Assembly (NCBI GenBank): GCA_017417045.1
Contig: JAFPZZ010000031.1
Span: 1-64,000, forward strand
DNA length: 64,000 nt
DNA from: Bacillota bacterium
GTDB taxonomy: Bacteria; Bacillota; Clostridia; Peptostreptococcales; Anaerovoracaceae
Reading direction: 5' to 3'
The notes beneath the pieces are model-generated. The model worked only from the letters and a program-made list of their open reading frames with translations. It was not told the DNA's origin and ran no database searches. A program made the translations under genes and the position numbers. Below, piece by piece: positions 57,177-64,000 of the stretch (its first letter is position 1; each line of letters begins with the position of its first letter).

Positions 57177-58652
57177 CTATTCGATTATATTCACGTCCGC
57201 GAGCTCGAGAGTGAGCAGCTCCTCGGTCGTGGGCTCGGGCTCGCCCTCTTCCCTTTCGGAGAGCCTGTTGGCCTGATTGATTATGGCCTTCTCGAGATAA
57301 TTTCTGACCTCGCGGCCGTTGGCGTAGTCCTCGCCGCGGTTCTCGTAGCTGTCGGTAAAGTAATCTTCCGTATACTTCAGGGCTTCCGCGGAGGGCTCGT
57401 AGCCCGCCTTCCTGCACTGGAGCTTAAAGATGCCGACTAGCTGCTCCGGAGTGTAGTCGTAGAACTCTATATACTTGTTGAACCTCGAGCGCAGTCCAGG
57501 GTTGGACGCCACGAACTTCTCCATGAGCTCGGTATAGCCGGCCACTATGACGATGAAGTCGTCCCTGTGGTCCTCCATAGCCTTGAGTATTGTTACTATG
57601 GCTTCCTGGCCGAAGTCCTGGCCCGCTGTCTCGTTTATGAGGGCGTAGGCCTCGTCGATGAAGAGTATCCCGCCGAGGGCGCTCTCTATGACCTTCTGCG
57701 TCTTGAGCGCGGTCTGCCCTACGTAGCCCGCGACCAGTCCGGAGCGGTCTACTTCCACGAGCTGCCCTTTGCTGAGCACGCCGACCGCCTTGTAGATCTT
57801 GGCGAGAAGCCTGGCTATAGTGGTCTTGCCCGTGCCGGGATTGCCGTAGAACACCATGTGCAGCGAGAGCGCGGGGACCTTTAGGTCGTGGCTTTGGCGC
57901 AGCTTTCGTATGTTGATCAGGTTGACCATCGAATGGACTTCCTGCTTGACGTTCTCAAGTCCTACGAGCTCGTCGAGCTCCGCGAGGAGCTCTTCCAGGG
58001 TCTGCTCGGGCTCTTCAGGCTCAGCCTCCCCTTCGGCGGACTTTTCGCCCTCCTTGGGCGGCCAGCTCTCCTCCGGGCCTCCGCTGCCCTTTTCGCCATC
58101 TCTGCCGACTTCCTGCGCGCCTGCTCTGAGCTGCCTCAGATGCTCCTTGGCGAAGGTGATGATGGTCGTATAGCTGTCGGCGGTGTTGAGATCCTCGCTA
58201 AGCGCCAGGAAATCGAGGCCCAGCGCCTCGTAGAGGTCGCAGACCTTCTTCGTGACGAGATATTCATTCGTCGTGCCCGAGGCTATGTACTGCTCGTCTA
58301 TCTTCTGCACGAACTTGAGCGCGAAGGGCAGGCTTCCCCTGCAGTACCTGTAGGCTCCGCTGGTCAGGGCGAACTGCCTGATCTCCTTCGGAAGCCCCTG
58401 GGTCTCCTTCGTGGCGCTGGGGAATTCGTGCTTCATGGCCTGAGGGAGGAACTCGTAGAGGAAGTCTATCTCGTTCTTCCCTATCTCCCCGTCGGTCACG
58501 GCGAGGCAGAGAAGGAAGCGAAGCAGATCCTGGTCGAAGAGGCTCCTGACGCTCTCGCTCTTCCTTCCGCCTATGCTGACGGTCTTAACGTTGTCTATAT
58601 CACCAAGGACGCTCGCGTAGAGGCGTTTGGTCTCGGCTGAAATATAGCTCAT
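57177..58652 (-). CDS. TerB-like/CbxX-CfqX AAA ATPase chimera
   Basis: A 491-residue protein. Residues about 30-170 look like an alpha-helical TerB-type domain (FLLCLAVTDGEIGKNEIDFL, with the D-G-E-I step). An acidic linker (about 175-230) follows. The rest is a CbxX/CfqX (SpoVK-like) AAA+ module: ELVGLENVKQEVHSM, Walker A GNPGTGKTT near 269, VGQTALKTQKVIESA, LFIDEAYAL and GLRSRFNKYIEF. CbxX proteins remodel partner proteins (rubisco activase is one), but no such partner is here. It starts 10 bases after ileS and is probably co-transcribed with it. The role is unknown. Confidence 0.82.
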   Translation of the reverse strand: MSYISAETKRLYASVLGDIDNVKTVSIGGRKSESVRSLFDQDLLRFLLCLAVTDGEIGKNEIDFLYEFLPQAMKHEFPSATKETQGLPKEIRQFALTSGAYRYCRGSLPFALKFVQKIDEQYIASGTTNEYLVTKKVCDLYEALGLDFLALSEDLNTADSYTTIITFAKEHLRQLRAGAQEVGRDGEKGSGGPEESWPPKEGEKSAEGEAEPEEPEQTLEELLAELDELVGLENVKQEVHSMVNLINIRKLRQSHDLKVPALSLHMVFYGNPGTGKTTIARLLAKIYKAVGVLSKGQLVEVDRSGLVAGYVGQTALKTQKVIESALGGILFIDEAYALINETAGQDFGQEAIVTILKAMEDHRDDFIVIVAGYTELMEKFVASNPGLRSRFNKYIEFYDYTPEQLVGIFKLQCRKAGYEPSAEALKYTEDYFTDSYENRGEDYANGREVRNYLEKAIINQANRLSEREEGEPEPTTEELLTLELADVNIIE

Positions 58653-58662
58653 GGTGTTCCCG

Positions 58663-61600
58663 CTACTTCCTCTTTACGTCGATGCCTGTCTTGTGACCGT
58701 TGAGGTCGAACTTATCGAGGCCTTCTCCGCAGCTTATGCTGTCCGCGAGGGTCTCCGCGCAGATCCACTCCTCGTATTCGCCTATGGCCTTGCCGACCGC
58801 TTCATCGGCCTCCACGAAGATGTCGATCCTGTCCATCATCTCAAAGCCCTTGTTCTTTCTCATCTGCTGGACCTTGGAGACGAGCTCTCTCGCGAGTCCT
58901 TCGGTGATGAGCTCCTCGCTGAGCGTGGTGTCGAGTATGACGCAGACGCCGTTCTCAAGCGCGACGCTGAAGCCTTCCTTGGAGCTCACGGTGACGTTCA
59001 CCATATCGCTTCCGATGTCTGTAGGCTCGCCGTTCAGCTCGAGGGTGATCTTTCCGTCCTTCTCGAGGGCCTGCATGACGGCCTTGGGATCCATCTTGGC
59101 GATGGCGCCGCCGAAGGCCTTGATCTTGCTACCAAGCACAGGGCCGGCAGCCCTGAAGTCGGGCTTGAGCTGGTAGTTCAGGTAGGTGTCCATATCGTCC
59201 TCGAAGACGACTTCCTTCACATTGAGCTCCTCCTTGATGAGATCGGCCATATAGGAGATGTCTTCCCTGTACTTGCCGTCGATGAGGAGGCTGGGAAGCG
59301 GCTGGCGCACCTTGATCTTGGTCTTCTCGCGCACTCCGCGTCCCATAGTGACTATGTCTCTTACGAGGTCCATCCTGTGCTCGAGATCCGCGTCTATGAG
59401 GGCCGCGTCGCTCTTCGGATAATCCTCGAGGTGGACTTCCCCGCCCGTCAGGTCGGCGTACATCTCGGAGGTTATGAACGGAGCGAACGGAGCCATCAGC
59501 CTGGCGAGCCCGGTGAGCACCTCGTAGGTGGTGGCATAGACCGCCATCTTGTCGCCATCCATGCCGTCGGCGTAGAACCTTCTCCTGGCCCTTCTGATGT
59601 ACCAGTTGGAGAGATCTTCGATGACGAAGTTCTGGATGGCTCTTACGGTCTTGTTGTGATCGTAGTGATCCATGGAATCGGTGACGTAGTTTACGAGGCC
59701 GTTCCACTTGGAGAGTATCCATCTGTCGAGCTCGGGCCTCTTCTCATAGTCCACGAAGCACTTCGAGGCGTCGATGCCGTCGTTGTTTGCGTAGAGTATG
59801 AAGAAGTTGTATACGTTCCTGAGAGTTCCGAAGAACTTGCCCTGGATCTCCATGAGGCCGTCCTCGTCGAACTTGGTCGGTATCCATACCGGCGAGATCG
59901 ACATCAGATACCAGCGGGTCGCGTCGGCTCCGTACTTGTCGAAGAGCTCGAAGGGGTCGACGGTGTTGCCCACGTGCTTGGACATCTTCTTGCCGTATTT
60001 GTCGAGTATGAGGTCGTTTACCAGGACGTTCCTGTAGGGCGACTGACCCTTTATGAAGGTGGAGATTGCCATCAGCGAATAGAACCAGCCTCTGGTCTGG
60101 TCTATGCCCTCGCAGATGAAGTCCGCGGGGAAGAATTCCTCGTCGAAGATCTCCTTGTTCTCGAACGGGTAGTGACGCTGGGCGAAGGGCATGGCGCCGG
60201 AGTCGAACCAGCAGTCCATGACCTCGGGGATGCGGCTCATCTCATGTCCGCAGTCCGGGCAGGAGATATGCACGTCGTCCACGTACGGGCGGTGCAGCTC
60301 GATATCCTCGCTGATATCCTCGATCGCGAGCTCCTTGAGCTCCTTCCTGCTTCCGACGCAGATTATCTTGCCGCAGTCCGGGCAGCGCCAGATGGGGATG
60401 GGAGTTCCCCAGTAGCGGTTCCTGGAGATCGCCCAGTCCTTGACATCGGCGATCCAGTTGCCGAAGCGGCCCTCTCCCACGTAGGGAGGCCACCAGCTCA
60501 CGCTGTTGTTGTTCTCGACGAGCTGGTCCCTGAGCGCGGTCATCCTGATGTACCAGGAAGGCTTCGCGTAGTATACCAGCGGGGTGCCGCAGCGCCAGCA
60601 GTGAGGATAGTTGTGCTCGAGCTTCTCGCGGGCGTAGAGCTTGCCCTCGGAGGCCAGCCACTTGATTATATCCACGTCCAGGCCGTCTTCCATGATGAAG
60701 CGTCCGGCCCAGGGGGTGTCGGTGTATTTTCCCTCCTCGTCCACGGGGTTCATCACGGGAAGCCCGTACTTGAGCCCGCAGTTGTAGTCGTCCTCACCGA
60801 AGGCCGGCGCGGTGTGGACTATACCGGTGCCGTCCTCCGTGGAGACGTAGTCCATGCAGGTCACGAAGAAGGCCTTCTTGTTCTTGTCGGGAACGCAGAA
60901 GGGCATGAGCTGTTCGTATTCCCTGTACTCGAGATCCCTGCCCTTGCATTCGGACACGACCCTGTATTCGCCGTTGGGCGAGAGGATCTTGTCGGCGAGG
61001 GCCTTCGCGAGTATATAAAACTTACCGTTCTGCTCGGCCTTTACGTAGTCGATGTCAGCGCCCACTGTGAGCGCAACGTTGGCCGCGAGGGTCCACGCGG
61101 TGGTAGTCCACGCGAGGAAATAGGTGTTCTCCTCGTCCTTTGCCTTGAAGGGAACGGTCAGGGTGTTGACCTTGACCATCTTGTAGCCCTGAGCGACCTC
61201 GTGGGATGCGAGCCCCGTTCCGCAGCGCGGGCAGTAGGGAACGATCTTGTGTCCCTCGTAGATGAGCCCGGCGTCAAAGAACTGCTTGATGATCCACCAT
61301 CCGGTCTCGATGTAGTTATTATCCAGGGTGATGTAGGGATCGTCCATGTTTATCATGTAGCCCATGCGGCGGGTCATATCCCTCCACATGGCCTCATAGG
61401 TGAACACGGAGGCCTTGCACTTCTCATTGAATTCTTTTATACCGTATTCTTCTATATCCTGCTTGCCGGAGAAGCCGAGCTGCTTCTCGACCTCGATCTC
61501 GACGGGGAGTCCGTGAGTATCCCAGCCGGCCTTCCTGGTGACCCTGTAGCCCTGCATGGTCTTGTAGCGGCAGACGGAGTCCTTGAGGGCCCTGGCTATT

Positions 61601-61773
61601 ACGTGGTGGATGCCGGGCTTTCCGTTCGCGGTCGGGGGTCCTTCATAGAAGTTGAACGCGGGAGCGTCCTTCCTGTTTTCGACGCATTTGCTTAGGAGAT
61701 CTTCTCTGTCCCAAGCGTCGGCCTGCGCGAGCTGGACCTCTGCTATGGGCTTATCGGATAGATTCTTATACAT
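58663..61773 (-). CDS. ileS: Isoleucyl-tRNA synthetase
   Basis: A 1036-residue class I synthetase. The HIGH-type motif reads KPGIHH (54-57), GWDTHGLPVEIEVEKQLG leads into the editing domain, KMSKHVGN is at about 592, and C-P-R-C and C-P-D-C pairs lie mid-chain. WDTHGLPVE with PPTANGKPGIHHV and the long C-terminus place it with the eukaryote-like group 2 enzymes, many of which resist mupirocin. Firmicute ileS genes often carry a T-box leader; the leader here is only about 52 bases and has none. AAAAGGA lies before the ATG. The AAA gene follows in the operon. Confidence 0.95.
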   Translation of the reverse strand: MYKNLSDKPIAEVQLAQADAWDREDLLSKCVENRKDAPAFNFYEGPPTANGKPGIHHVIARALKDSVCRYKTMQGYRVTRKAGWDTHGLPVEIEVEKQLGFSGKQDIEEYGIKEFNEKCKASVFTYEAMWRDMTRRMGYMINMDDPYITLDNNYIETGWWIIKQFFDAGLIYEGHKIVPYCPRCGTGLASHEVAQGYKMVKVNTLTVPFKAKDEENTYFLAWTTTAWTLAANVALTVGADIDYVKAEQNGKFYILAKALADKILSPNGEYRVVSECKGRDLEYREYEQLMPFCVPDKNKKAFFVTCMDYVSTEDGTGIVHTAPAFGEDDYNCGLKYGLPVMNPVDEEGKYTDTPWAGRFIMEDGLDVDIIKWLASEGKLYAREKLEHNYPHCWRCGTPLVYYAKPSWYIRMTALRDQLVENNNSVSWWPPYVGEGRFGNWIADVKDWAISRNRYWGTPIPIWRCPDCGKIICVGSRKELKELAIEDISEDIELHRPYVDDVHISCPDCGHEMSRIPEVMDCWFDSGAMPFAQRHYPFENKEIFDEEFFPADFICEGIDQTRGWFYSLMAISTFIKGQSPYRNVLVNDLILDKYGKKMSKHVGNTVDPFELFDKYGADATRWYLMSISPVWIPTKFDEDGLMEIQGKFFGTLRNVYNFFILYANNDGIDASKCFVDYEKRPELDRWILSKWNGLVNYVTDSMDHYDHNKTVRAIQNFVIEDLSNWYIRRARRRFYADGMDGDKMAVYATTYEVLTGLARLMAPFAPFITSEMYADLTGGEVHLEDYPKSDAALIDADLEHRMDLVRDIVTMGRGVREKTKIKVRQPLPSLLIDGKYREDISYMADLIKEELNVKEVVFEDDMDTYLNYQLKPDFRAAGPVLGSKIKAFGGAIAKMDPKAVMQALEKDGKITLELNGEPTDIGSDMVNVTVSSKEGFSVALENGVCVILDTTLSEELITEGLARELVSKVQQMRKNKGFEMMDRIDIFVEADEAVGKAIGEYEEWICAETLADSISCGEGLDKFDLNGHKTGIDVKRK

Positions 61774-61831
61774 ACGATCATTCCTTTTCTATTTATTGCA
61801 CGCAAAAAACGCGCTGAAATATCAATAATTC

Positions 61832-61860
61832 AGTATAGTTTTTCCACCTCTTCAAGTCAA
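61832..61860 (-). promoter_or_regulatory. Promoter of ileS
   Basis: On the minus strand TTGACT (61855-61860), 17 bases, TATACT (61832-61837). The leader of about 52 bases is too short for a T-box. Confidence 0.7.
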
Positions 61861-61967
61861 TACGAAAGGAAGTGAAAAAAGCTCCGCCGAAAAGACCTGA
61901 GCCTGCCGCGGGGCCCGCTTTTGTGTTAAACTGATATCTGCTAAGAATACATAAAACGGAGGACGCC

Positions 61968-62438
61968 ATGTCACTTGAGAGAGCAAGAGAATACCTGAGA
62001 TCCAAAGGCTTTGAGGAGAGGATCATCATACCAGAGCGCAGCAGCGCGACGGTCGCCGAGGCCGCCGAGGCCATAGGCTGCGAGCCCGGGATGATAGCGA
62101 AGACCCTGTCGTTCCTGCAGGACGACGGGCCCGTGCTCATACTGGCCGAGGGCATGACCAGGGTGGATAATAAAAAATACAAGGCCGTCTTCGGCTGCAA
62201 GGCGAAGATGATATCTGCCGAGCTGGTCGGAGAGCTTGTTGGCCACGAGATAGGCGGAGTCTGCCCCTTCGGAGTGAAGGAAGGCGTGAGGATATACCTC
62301 GACGAGAAGCTTAAGAGGCATGAGACAGTATACCCCGCCGCGGGCTCAGACCACAGCGCCGTGAGGCTCAGCATCGCGGAGCTCGAAGAGCTATGCGGAA
62401 ACGACTGGATAGACGTCTGCAAGGATATCGAGGGCTGA
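61968..62438 (+). CDS. YbaK/EbsC family aminoacyl-tRNA deacylase
   Basis: A 156-residue protein of the YbaK/ProX editing fold. Seen are CEPGMIAKTLSFLQDDGPVLIL, GMTRVDNKKYKAVFG with the conserved lysines, and GHEIGGVCPFGVKEGVRIYLDE with the G-x-P-F/P motif. Members remove wrongly attached amino acids, mostly Cys or Ala from tRNA-Pro, in trans. Exact specificity is open. GGAGG lies before the ATG. It is divergent from ileS, so two tRNA-quality genes share an intergenic region, and lies upstream of galK. Confidence 0.88.
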   Translation: MSLERAREYLRSKGFEERIIIPERSSATVAEAAEAIGCEPGMIAKTLSFLQDDGPVLILAEGMTRVDNKKYKAVFGCKAKMISAELVGELVGHEIGGVCPFGVKEGVRIYLDEKLKRHETVYPAAGSDHSAVRLSIAELEELCGNDWIDVCKDIEG

Positions 62439-62509
62439 GGACATGAAGAAGGAGACGGCGCACCCATAATGATTATCGATAAAACCCAAGGACCAAAAGG
62501 ATCGATCAA

Positions 62510-63718
62510 ATGAAAGAACGACTTAAAAAGCTATACTCCGAGGTCTTCGGCGGAGGCAAGGACCCGCGCTGCTTCTTCGCACCCGGCAGGGTCAACCTCA
62601 TAGGAGAGCACACCGACTACAACGGCGGACACGTCTTCCCCTGCGCTCTGAGCATGGGGATATACTGCGCCGCAGCGCCCAGGGAGGACGGTCTGATCAG
62701 GCTGTGGTCCGCCGCATTTCCAGATGAAGGCGTGAGCGAATGCAGACTGGAGGAGCTCCTCTGCTGCAAAGGCGCCGAAGATATGAAAGCTCTTGCCATA
62801 GGATCGCGCGCAAAACGCTCCGGCTGGACCGTCTATCCTCTCGGATCTCTCAAGAGCCTCGCGGACGCAGGCTACAGTTTGCCGGGCGGGCTAGATATGG
62901 TCTTCGACGCGGACCTGCCGACGGGTTCCGGGCTCTCGTCCTCGGCGGCTATGGAAGTTCTGGCTCTTACAGCCGCCTCGGCGCTCTGGGGCATAGAGCT
63001 CGAAGGGCCGGAAAAGGCGCTCATAGCGCAGGCCGCGGAGAACCGCTACGCGGGAGTTCCCTGCGGCATAATGGATCAGTTCGCGAGCGCTATGGGTAAA
63101 AAGGACCACGCCATATTCCTGGATACCCAGACTCTTGAATACGAGCTGGTCCCGCTAGATCTCGCAAATTCCAAGATAGTTATCGTCAACAGCATGGTAA
63201 AGCACAGCCTCGCGTCCTCGGCCTACGCCGAAAGGCGCAGGGAATGCGCGGAGGCCCTGGAAGACATACAAAAGGAAGTCAACGCCGCGTCTCTCGGAGC
63301 CCTGGACGAGGAGAGCTTCGAAAGGGCTGCGCAGCTGATAAACGACCCCGTATGCAGGAAGCGCGCCCGTCACGCGGTATACGAAAACCGCCGCGCTGTA
63401 AAGGCGGCGGAGCTTCTTAGAAACGGGAATATAAAGGGCTTCGGGGCGCTCATGAACGCCTCTCACGCCTCTCTTAGAGATGATTTCGAGGTCTCCTGCC
63501 CGGAGCTCGACCTGCTGGCGGAGACCGCCCAGACGCTTCCCGGCGTCCTGGGGGCCCGCATGACCGGCGGCGGCTTCGGAGGCTGCACGGTCAATATCGT
63601 GGAGCTATCGGCTCTGGACGCCTTCAGGGAGGCAATCAGCTCCAAGTACATAGAAGCCTTCGGAAAGGAATGCCTGATCTACACCGCGGATCCCTCGGAC
63701 GGGGCCGGAGAGCTATAG
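62510..63718 (+). CDS. galK: Galactokinase
   Basis: A 402-residue GHMP kinase that phosphorylates galactose at C1 in the Leloir pathway. APGRVNLIGEHTDYNGGHVF (residues 24-43) is the galactokinase signature, LPTGSGLSSSAAMEVLAL the ATP loop, GIMDQFASAMGKKDHAIFLD contains the catalytic Asp, and RMTGGGFGGCTVNIV (with A before R) the third GHMP motif. All motifs are intact. AAAGGAT lies 8 bases before the ATG. galE and galT are not in the window; the next gene to the right is convergent. A short gap separates it from ybaK. Confidence 0.95.
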   Translation: MKERLKKLYSEVFGGGKDPRCFFAPGRVNLIGEHTDYNGGHVFPCALSMGIYCAAAPREDGLIRLWSAAFPDEGVSECRLEELLCCKGAEDMKALAIGSRAKRSGWTVYPLGSLKSLADAGYSLPGGLDMVFDADLPTGSGLSSSAAMEVLALTAASALWGIELEGPEKALIAQAAENRYAGVPCGIMDQFASAMGKKDHAIFLDTQTLEYELVPLDLANSKIVIVNSMVKHSLASSAYAERRRECAEALEDIQKEVNAASLGALDEESFERAAQLINDPVCRKRARHAVYENRRAVKAAELLRNGNIKGFGALMNASHASLRDDFEVSCPELDLLAETAQTLPGVLGARMTGGGFGGCTVNIVELSALDAFREAISSKYIEAFGKECLIYTADPSDGAGEL

Positions 63719-63784
63719 AGATCGTTCCATGCGGCGACGTAGCCGTACGCTATCCAGAACCCATCCCTTCTAATCGCTTTTTCA

Positions 63785-63803
63785 AGGAGAGCCCTGCTCT
63801 CCT
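63785..63803 (+). terminator. Terminator after galK
   Basis: AGGAGAG pairs with CTCTCCT around CCCTG, then ATTTTCTT. It overlaps the stop codon of the convergent partial gene. Confidence 0.7.
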
Positions 63804-64000
63804 ATTTTCTTCCCCTCGATCCGAGCCAGACGGAGCAGCCGTAGGCTAGTATAGGATACTCGAGATCGGACTCCTCGCTTTCAAGCAGCCCCATGAACTC
63901 CTCTTCGCTCAGGGCTCCGGACGCGAATCCCATCACCCTTTCGTAGGAGCTGTGATGACCTATATCCATTCCCGGATGGTAATATTTCTCCAGCAGTGAA
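63802..64000 (-). CDS. Unknown protein, C-terminal fragment cut by window edge
   Basis: Only the last 65 codons or so are in the window. The translation reads ...YYHPGMDIGHHSSYERVMGF, then ASGALSEEEFMGLLESEESD and ends YGCSVWLGSRGRK. The codon use (ATA, AGC, GAG) is like its neighbours and the frame is open to the edge, so a real gene is likely. I do not recognise the family. The acidic ALSEEEFMGLLESEESD segment is probably helical. The stop at 63802-63804 lies within the galK terminator hairpin. Confidence 0.55.
   Translation of the reverse strand, partial: SLLEKYYHPGMDIGHHSSYERVMGFASGALSEEEFMGLLESEESDLEYPILAYGCSVWLGSRGRK

Noticed and set aside
58651-61695. A 1014-codon open frame on the plus strand opposite ileS
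   Set aside because: It mirrors ileS codon by codon, has no domain and no start context. GC-rich codon bias makes such antisense frames common here (also opposite rny, thiI, comM and the M20 gene).
61774-61860. T-box riboswitch ahead of ileS
   Set aside because: The leader is about 52 bases, has no specifier loop, T-box sequence or terminator pair.

Overview
The window is a GC-rich stretch of bacterial chromosome with about 55 protein genes, one tRNA gene and no recognisable transposase, integrase, prophage or CRISPR array. Gene content points to an anaerobic Firmicute of the class Clostridia: ribonuclease Y, AddA-type helicase-nuclease, NrdR, cofactor-independent phosphoglycerate mutase, an SLH-domain protein with a CsaB-type pyruvyl transferase, several flavin oxidoreductases, and an ornithine-racemase-like enzyme typical of amino-acid fermenters. 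Strong AGGAGG-type ribosome binding sites and sigma-A-like promoters (TTGACA/TATAAT, often with TGn extended -10) agree. The assignment below class level is a guess.

Layout. 0-2.2 kb: yraN-comM-dprA (DNA uptake and processing), cut by the left edge. 2.3-5 kb: an amidohydrolase, a glutaredoxin-like protein and a CapA-type phosphoesterase in one operon. 5.1-7.8 kb: cysteine desulfurase and ThiI (tRNA thiolation), preceded by a 354-base gap holding a 211-base candidate structured RNA. 7.9-12 kb: RNase Y, RadC, Maf and a MinD-like ATPase. 12.1-14.6 kb: a peroxide-defence operon (glutathione peroxidase, thioredoxin reductase, thioredoxin, OhrR-type repressor) with a near-consensus OhrR operator at its promoter. 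14.6-20.2 kb: UPF0210/ACT pair, cytidylate kinase, NrdR, nucleosidase and release factor 3. 20.3-35.1 kb: amidohydrolases, AddA, GpmI, two flavoproteins (one with an in-frame 4 x 30-bp repeat), a metallo-beta-lactamase/beta-CASP protein and an HdeD-like membrane protein. 35.1-42.3 kb: a five-gene surface-polysaccharide operon (MurJ, polymer ligase, GT4, DUF4330, GT4-CsaB fusion). 42.6-45.3 kb: nitroreductase, double GNAT, VOC protein, and a 686-base gap full of structured repeats. 45.4-53.4 kb: asparaginase, M20 and M24 peptidases, SLH protein, aminotransferase, flavodoxin-like protein, tRNA-Gly, a DtxR/MntR-type regulator with a TauE/SafE transporter. 53.4-64 kb: YczE-like protein, DUF937 protein, PHP phosphatase plus ornithine-racemase-like enzyme, TerB-like/CbxX AAA protein behind ileS, YbaK, GalK, and a fragment of an unknown gene.

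Themes. The region serves housekeeping (translation, RNA decay, DNA repair), amide and peptide scavenging (three amidohydrolases, asparaginase, M20 and M24 peptidases), thiol/peroxide defence, and building of a pyruvylated wall polymer that could anchor SLH proteins. The least explained material is non-coding. Three intergenic elements (7595-7805, 43267-43390, 43669-43749) are closed by long inverted repeats whose arm differences become G-U wobbles in the minus-strand RNA and mismatches in the plus-strand RNA, which suggests that they act as minus-strand RNA. All structures were drawn by eye; no folding program or database search was run.
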